From positions 1 to 7,423 of the forward strand of contig JAUILB010000134.1 in the NCBI GenBank assembly GCA_030432815.1: a DNA stretch of 7,423 nt, written 5' to 3'. Source of the stretch: Alphaproteobacteria bacterium. Its GTDB lineage: Bacteria > Pseudomonadota > Alphaproteobacteria > Sphingomonadales > Emcibacteraceae. The position numbers and the translations under genes are program-made. Below, piece after piece: positions 5,706 through 7,423 of this stretch; position 1 is the first letter of the stretch; each line of letters begins with the position of its first letter. Below the pieces are notes generated by a model, which was given only the letters and a program-made list of their open reading frames with translations, ran no database searches and was not told the origin of the DNA.

Positions 5706-5734
5706 ATTATATGAAACAGTAAGATAAGCCATTT
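5706..5734 (-). promoter_or_regulatory. Candidate promoter of the murQ operon
   Basis: A perfect -10 hexamer TATAAT (5706-5711, minus strand) lies about 40 nt before the likely transcription start to GTG distance. The expected -35 region (5729-5734) reads AAATGG, a poor match, so an activator or read-through from tRNA-Thr may contribute. No clear terminator separates the tRNA from this site. Confidence 0.35.
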
Positions 5735-5795
5735 AAATTTTATAGAAAGGCTTAAAAACTGTCTTTGAGTTAACGTTATATACTAAGAAATGAAG

Positions 5796-5871
5796 TGGTG
5801 CCCCCACACGGACTCGAACCGCGGACCTACTGATTACAAATCAGTTGCTCTACCAACTGAGCTATAGGGGC
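5796..5871 (-). tRNA. tRNA-Thr, anticodon TGT
   Basis: A 76-nt cloverleaf includes an encoded CCA end. The acceptor GCCCCTA pairs with TGGGGGC (one T-G wobble), the D arm is GCTC/GAGC, and the anticodon stem ACTGA/TCAGT holds loop TTTGTAA. The T arm is CGCGG-TTCGAGT-CCGTG and the discriminator is A. It reads ACA codons (and others by wobble). It is codirectional with rlmB upstream and murQ downstream. tRNA-Thr near tuf is common in proteobacteria. Confidence 0.97.
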
Positions 5872-5885
5872 ATTCAAAGGAATGC
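5870..5885. repeat. Small inverted repeat at the 5' end of tRNA-Thr
   Basis: GCATTC (5870-5875) and GAATGC (5880-5885) form a perfect 6-bp stem with a 4-nt loop. The inner arm takes in the first two bases of the tRNA, so the precursor leader could pair with the mature 5' end. GAATGCATTC at 5880-5889 is an overlapping palindrome. Confidence 0.45.
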
Positions 5886-5974
5886 ATTCATCAGAATCTA
5901 ATGAAAGTAGGCGCAAACTAGTGGTGTTTTATTTTAAAATCAAGCGTTATTTTATGCGCGTATGCTTTTTTTAT

Positions 5975-6799
5975 TTAGCTTGAAAAAACATAAAGTGCAA
6001 CGGCAGCAGCATTGGACACATTAAGACTTTCAACGGTACGTTTAATGGGAAGTTTAACAAGTGCATCGCAATGGTCCGCTGTTCCTTTTCTGATACCTTT
6101 TCCTTCTGCGCCCATGATAAGGACAATATTGTTGCCGTAATCAGCATCACGTATATCCTGATCAGCATAGCCATCAAGTCCGATACGCCAATAACTCATT
6201 TCAGCCAGTTTATCCAATGCCCTGCTCAAATTTGTAACACGTATCCAGGGCAGTGTTTCAAGTGCCCCGGACGCGGATTTTGCAAGTGTTCCGGATTCCG
6301 GTGGCGCATGCCTGTCGGTGGTGATTATGGCCTTGGCACCAAATGCCGCAGCACTTCTGATAATTGCACCAACATTATGAGGATCGGTTACCTGATCAAG
6401 GACAAGGATTAAATTCTTTTCACCAGGCATAATGACACAGCATTCTTCCATATGACGGGCAGGGAGAGGTGTTGTTAATAATGCAATTCCCTGATGTACC
6501 GAGTCTTCAGGCAAAAATTTTTCAAATTGTTCAACAGGTGCAATTTCAGGATTTAATGCACGGATATTTAAATGAATTTTAGTGAGCTCTTCCTTATATT
6601 GGTCGTGGCTTCGTCTGGATACAATTAGTCTTTTGATTTTGCGTAAAGGATTTTCCAGGGCCGCTAAAACTGCATGTCGCCCAAAAAGCCATAAGCCATC
6701 CGAAGAAGCAGAAAAATTGCGGCGTTCTGCCGGTTCCCGGGGGGATGATTTTTTATCGTATTTCCGGGGTCGGTTTTTTGTATTTTTATTTTTGCTCAT
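5975..6799 (-). CDS. rlmB: 23S rRNA (guanosine-2'-O-)-methyltransferase, SpoU/TrmH family
   Basis: This 274-residue protein has a Lys/Arg-rich, probably flexible start (1-28). An L30e-like RNA-binding domain begins at LFGRHAVLAALENP (38-51), and the SPOUT knot catalytic domain follows. The three SpoU motifs are VLDQVTDPHNVGAIIRSA (133-150), IVLIMGAEGKGIR (225-237) and LPIKRTVESLNVSNAAA (250-266), with the key N142, R148, E232 and N260. RlmB methylates G2251 in the peptidyl-transferase P loop of 23S rRNA using S-adenosylmethionine. The start is taken at ATG 6797-6799, because a 50-residue upstream extension would begin at TTG and looks unlike the family. That ATG has no clear Shine-Dalgarno site and is preceded by a small dyad TAGCA-AG-TGCTA. 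It is divergent from the tRNA-Tyr/tuf unit. Related TrmH members differ in RNA target, so the exact site is by family assignment. Confidence 0.9.
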   Translation of the reverse strand: MSKNKNTKNRPRKYDKKSSPREPAERRNFSASSDGLWLFGRHAVLAALENPLRKIKRLIVSRRSHDQYKEELTKIHLNIRALNPEIAPVEQFEKFLPEDSVHQGIALLTTPLPARHMEECCVIMPGEKNLILVLDQVTDPHNVGAIIRSAAAFGAKAIITTDRHAPPESGTLAKSASGALETLPWIRVTNLSRALDKLAEMSYWRIGLDGYADQDIRDADYGNNIVLIMGAEGKGIRKGTADHCDALVKLPIKRTVESLNVSNAAAVALYVFSS

Positions 6800-6950
6800 A
6801 GCACTTGCTATAAGCCAGTCCGTTTGAGAGCGCAACCGCTTTAATCCTTTATGTTTTTGTTCCTTTTTTGCAACTTTCGTGAATTGGAGACCAAATAGTT
6901 GTAAAATTCCGTTGACAACACAGAATAAATGTCCATATTGCGGCTTCAAG

Positions 6951-6978
6951 TTGCCTGCTTGTGTTGGCGACTTATACC
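6951..6978 (+). promoter_or_regulatory. Candidate promoter of the tRNA-Tyr / tRNA-Gly / tuf unit
   Basis: TTGCCT (6951-6956) and TATACC (6973-6978) are separated by 16 nt, matching 4 and 4 of 6 consensus bases. Transcription would begin almost at the mature tRNA-Tyr end (6986), giving a very short leader. Support is moderate to weak. Confidence 0.35.
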
Positions 6979-6985
6979 CTGTTTT

Positions 6986-7070
6986 GGAGGGGTGGCCGAG
7001 TGGTTAAAGGCACCAGACTGTAAATCTGGCCGCGTAGCGTACACAGGTTCGAATCCTGTCCCCTCCACCA
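6986..7070 (+). tRNA. tRNA-Tyr, anticodon GTA
   Basis: An 85-nt class II tRNA with a long variable arm and encoded CCA. The acceptor GGAGGGG pairs with CCCCTCC (7060-7066), then ACCA. The anticodon stem CCAGA/TCTGG holds loop CTGTAAA, and the T loop is GGTTCGAATCC. It is the first gene of the + strand tRNA-tuf cluster, divergent from rlmB. Confidence 0.97.
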
Positions 7071-7084
7071 TTTACTTAAAGGCT

Positions 7085-7114
7085 TTGAAAAACAAAGTCT
7101 GATCTGGATATAAT
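7085..7114 (+). promoter_or_regulatory. Internal promoter candidate between tRNA-Tyr and tRNA-Gly
   Basis: TTGAAA (7085-7090) and a perfect TATAAT (7109-7114) are separated by 18 nt. Transcription would begin near 7121, about 17 nt before tRNA-Gly. The -35 overlaps a short stem GGCTTTG/CAAAGTC (7081-7099) that could be a processing hairpin of the tRNA precursor. The promoter would allow tRNA-Gly and tuf to be made without tRNA-Tyr. Confidence 0.5.
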
Positions 7115-7137
7115 CAGGGTGGAGTGGAGCTTAATGC

Positions 7138-7211
7138 GCGGGCGTAGCATAATGGTAATGCAGCAGCCTTCCAAGCTGAATACGAGGGTTCGATTCCCTT
7201 CGCCCGCTCCA
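7138..7211 (+). tRNA. tRNA-Gly, anticodon TCC
   Basis: A 74-nt cloverleaf with acceptor GCGGGCG pairing with CGCCCGC (7201-7207), discriminator T and encoded CCA. The anticodon stem CAGC/GCTG holds loop CTTCCAA, so it reads GGA and GGG. The T loop is GGTTCGATTCC. It lies 67 nt after tRNA-Tyr and 97 nt before tuf, the same order as E. coli tyrU-glyT-(thrT)-tufB. Confidence 0.97.
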
Positions 7212-7262
7212 ATTTTTGAATGCGGTGGATGTGCGATATGCCATACACTGATGTGTTTAATT

Positions 7263-7283
7263 AAGGGATTATTGAATACCCTT
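7263..7283 (+). other. Short hairpin in the tuf leader
   Basis: AAGGG (7263-7267) pairs with CCCTT (7279-7283) around an 11-nt loop, about 25 nt before the tuf start. The following TTTGATATAAA is only weakly T-rich, so this is at best a processing or weak attenuation structure. The rest of the tRNA-Gly to tuf gap shows nothing I can name. Confidence 0.2.
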
Positions 7284-7308
7284 TGATATAAAACTTAGGT
7301 AGAAGAAG

Positions 7309-7423
7309 ATGGCTAAAGAGAAATTTGAACGCAATAAGCCGCATTGTAATGTTGGTACAATCGGCCACGTTGACCATGGCAAGACGACGTTGACTGCAGC
7401 GATTACGAAAGTGCTTGCTGAGA
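7309..7423 (+). CDS. tuf: Elongation factor Tu, N-terminal fragment
   Basis: The first 38 codons are present and the gene runs off the window. They read MAKEKFERNKPHCNVGTIG, then HVDHGKTTLTAAITKVLAE. GHVDHGKT is the G1 (P-loop) nucleotide-binding motif with the exact EF-Tu wording. EF-Tu is the GTPase that brings aminoacyl-tRNA to the ribosome. The ATG at 7309-7311 has TAGGT about 8 nt upstream, with AGAAGAAG in between. Many proteobacteria have two tuf copies; this copy is downstream of tRNA genes, like tufB. Confidence 0.97.
   Translation, partial: MAKEKFERNKPHCNVGTIGHVDHGKTTLTAAITKVLAE

Noticed and set aside
5728..5757. Possible tRNA-Thr terminator: AAGCC and GGCTT arms about 18 nt apart
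   Set aside because: The stem is only 5 bp with a long loop, and on the minus strand the T run comes before the stem, not after it.
5955..5972. Possible terminator near TATGCGCGTATGC followed by T8 (+ strand)
   Set aside because: The GC part is a direct rather than inverted repeat, and no + strand gene ends here.
6800..6949. 50-residue N-terminal extension of RlmB
   Set aside because: It would begin with TTG, has no homologous-looking segment, and RlmB proteins normally start just before the short basic region found at the ATG 6797-6799.

Overview
The window looks like a piece of a moderately AT-rich alphaproteobacterial chromosome. I infer this from the gene order rlmB / tRNA-Tyr / tRNA-Gly / tuf, a Bfr-Bfd iron-storage pair and a MurQ with the 'DLWxT' N-terminus; no taxonomic search was possible. 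There are no insertion sequences, prophage genes or CRISPR arrays. All large genes look intact except the two cut by the window edges.

Left part (1-1511). The 3' end of pyrD (+) converges on bfr (-). The bfr terminator is a perfect 11-bp hairpin plus T7 encoded inside the last codons of pyrD. Upstream of bfr on the same strand lies bfd, whose product is the [2Fe-2S] ferredoxin that releases iron from bacterioferritin. bfd has a fully consensus promoter (TTGACA-16-TATAAT), and bfr has its own (TTGACT-17-TAAAAT). Both have nearby AT-rich dyads resembling Fur-type iron boxes. The end of bfd and the bfd-bfr gap also contain two hairpins whose loops are perfectly complementary, a possible kissing-loop or switch element. 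A short ArsC/YfgD-type thioredoxin-fold reductase is transcribed divergently from bfd.

Centre (1506-5735). A tight three-gene operon on the minus strand runs murQ (MurNAc-6-phosphate etherase), then an SSS-family sodium:solute symporter, then a predicted lipoprotein of the D-aminoacylase family. The gaps are 10 nt and then an 11-nt overlap. MurQ points to recovery or use of the peptidoglycan sugar MurNAc. The symporter is a candidate importer and the lipoprotein a candidate envelope enzyme acting on a wall-derived compound. The lipoprotein lacks the HxH metal motif and has Glu in place of the family's metal-binding Cys, so its chemistry may differ from the annotated family. No kinase that would make MurNAc-6-phosphate is present.

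Right part (5796-7423). A tRNA-Thr(UGT) and rlmB (23S rRNA 2'-O-methyltransferase) lie on the minus strand. Divergent from them are tRNA-Tyr(GTA), tRNA-Gly(TCC) and the start of tuf (EF-Tu), a conserved translation cluster. A good candidate promoter lies between the two + strand tRNAs.

No whole new system is evident. The items most worth following up are the murQ-symporter-amidohydrolase operon with its altered active site, and the paired-hairpin element between bfd and bfr.
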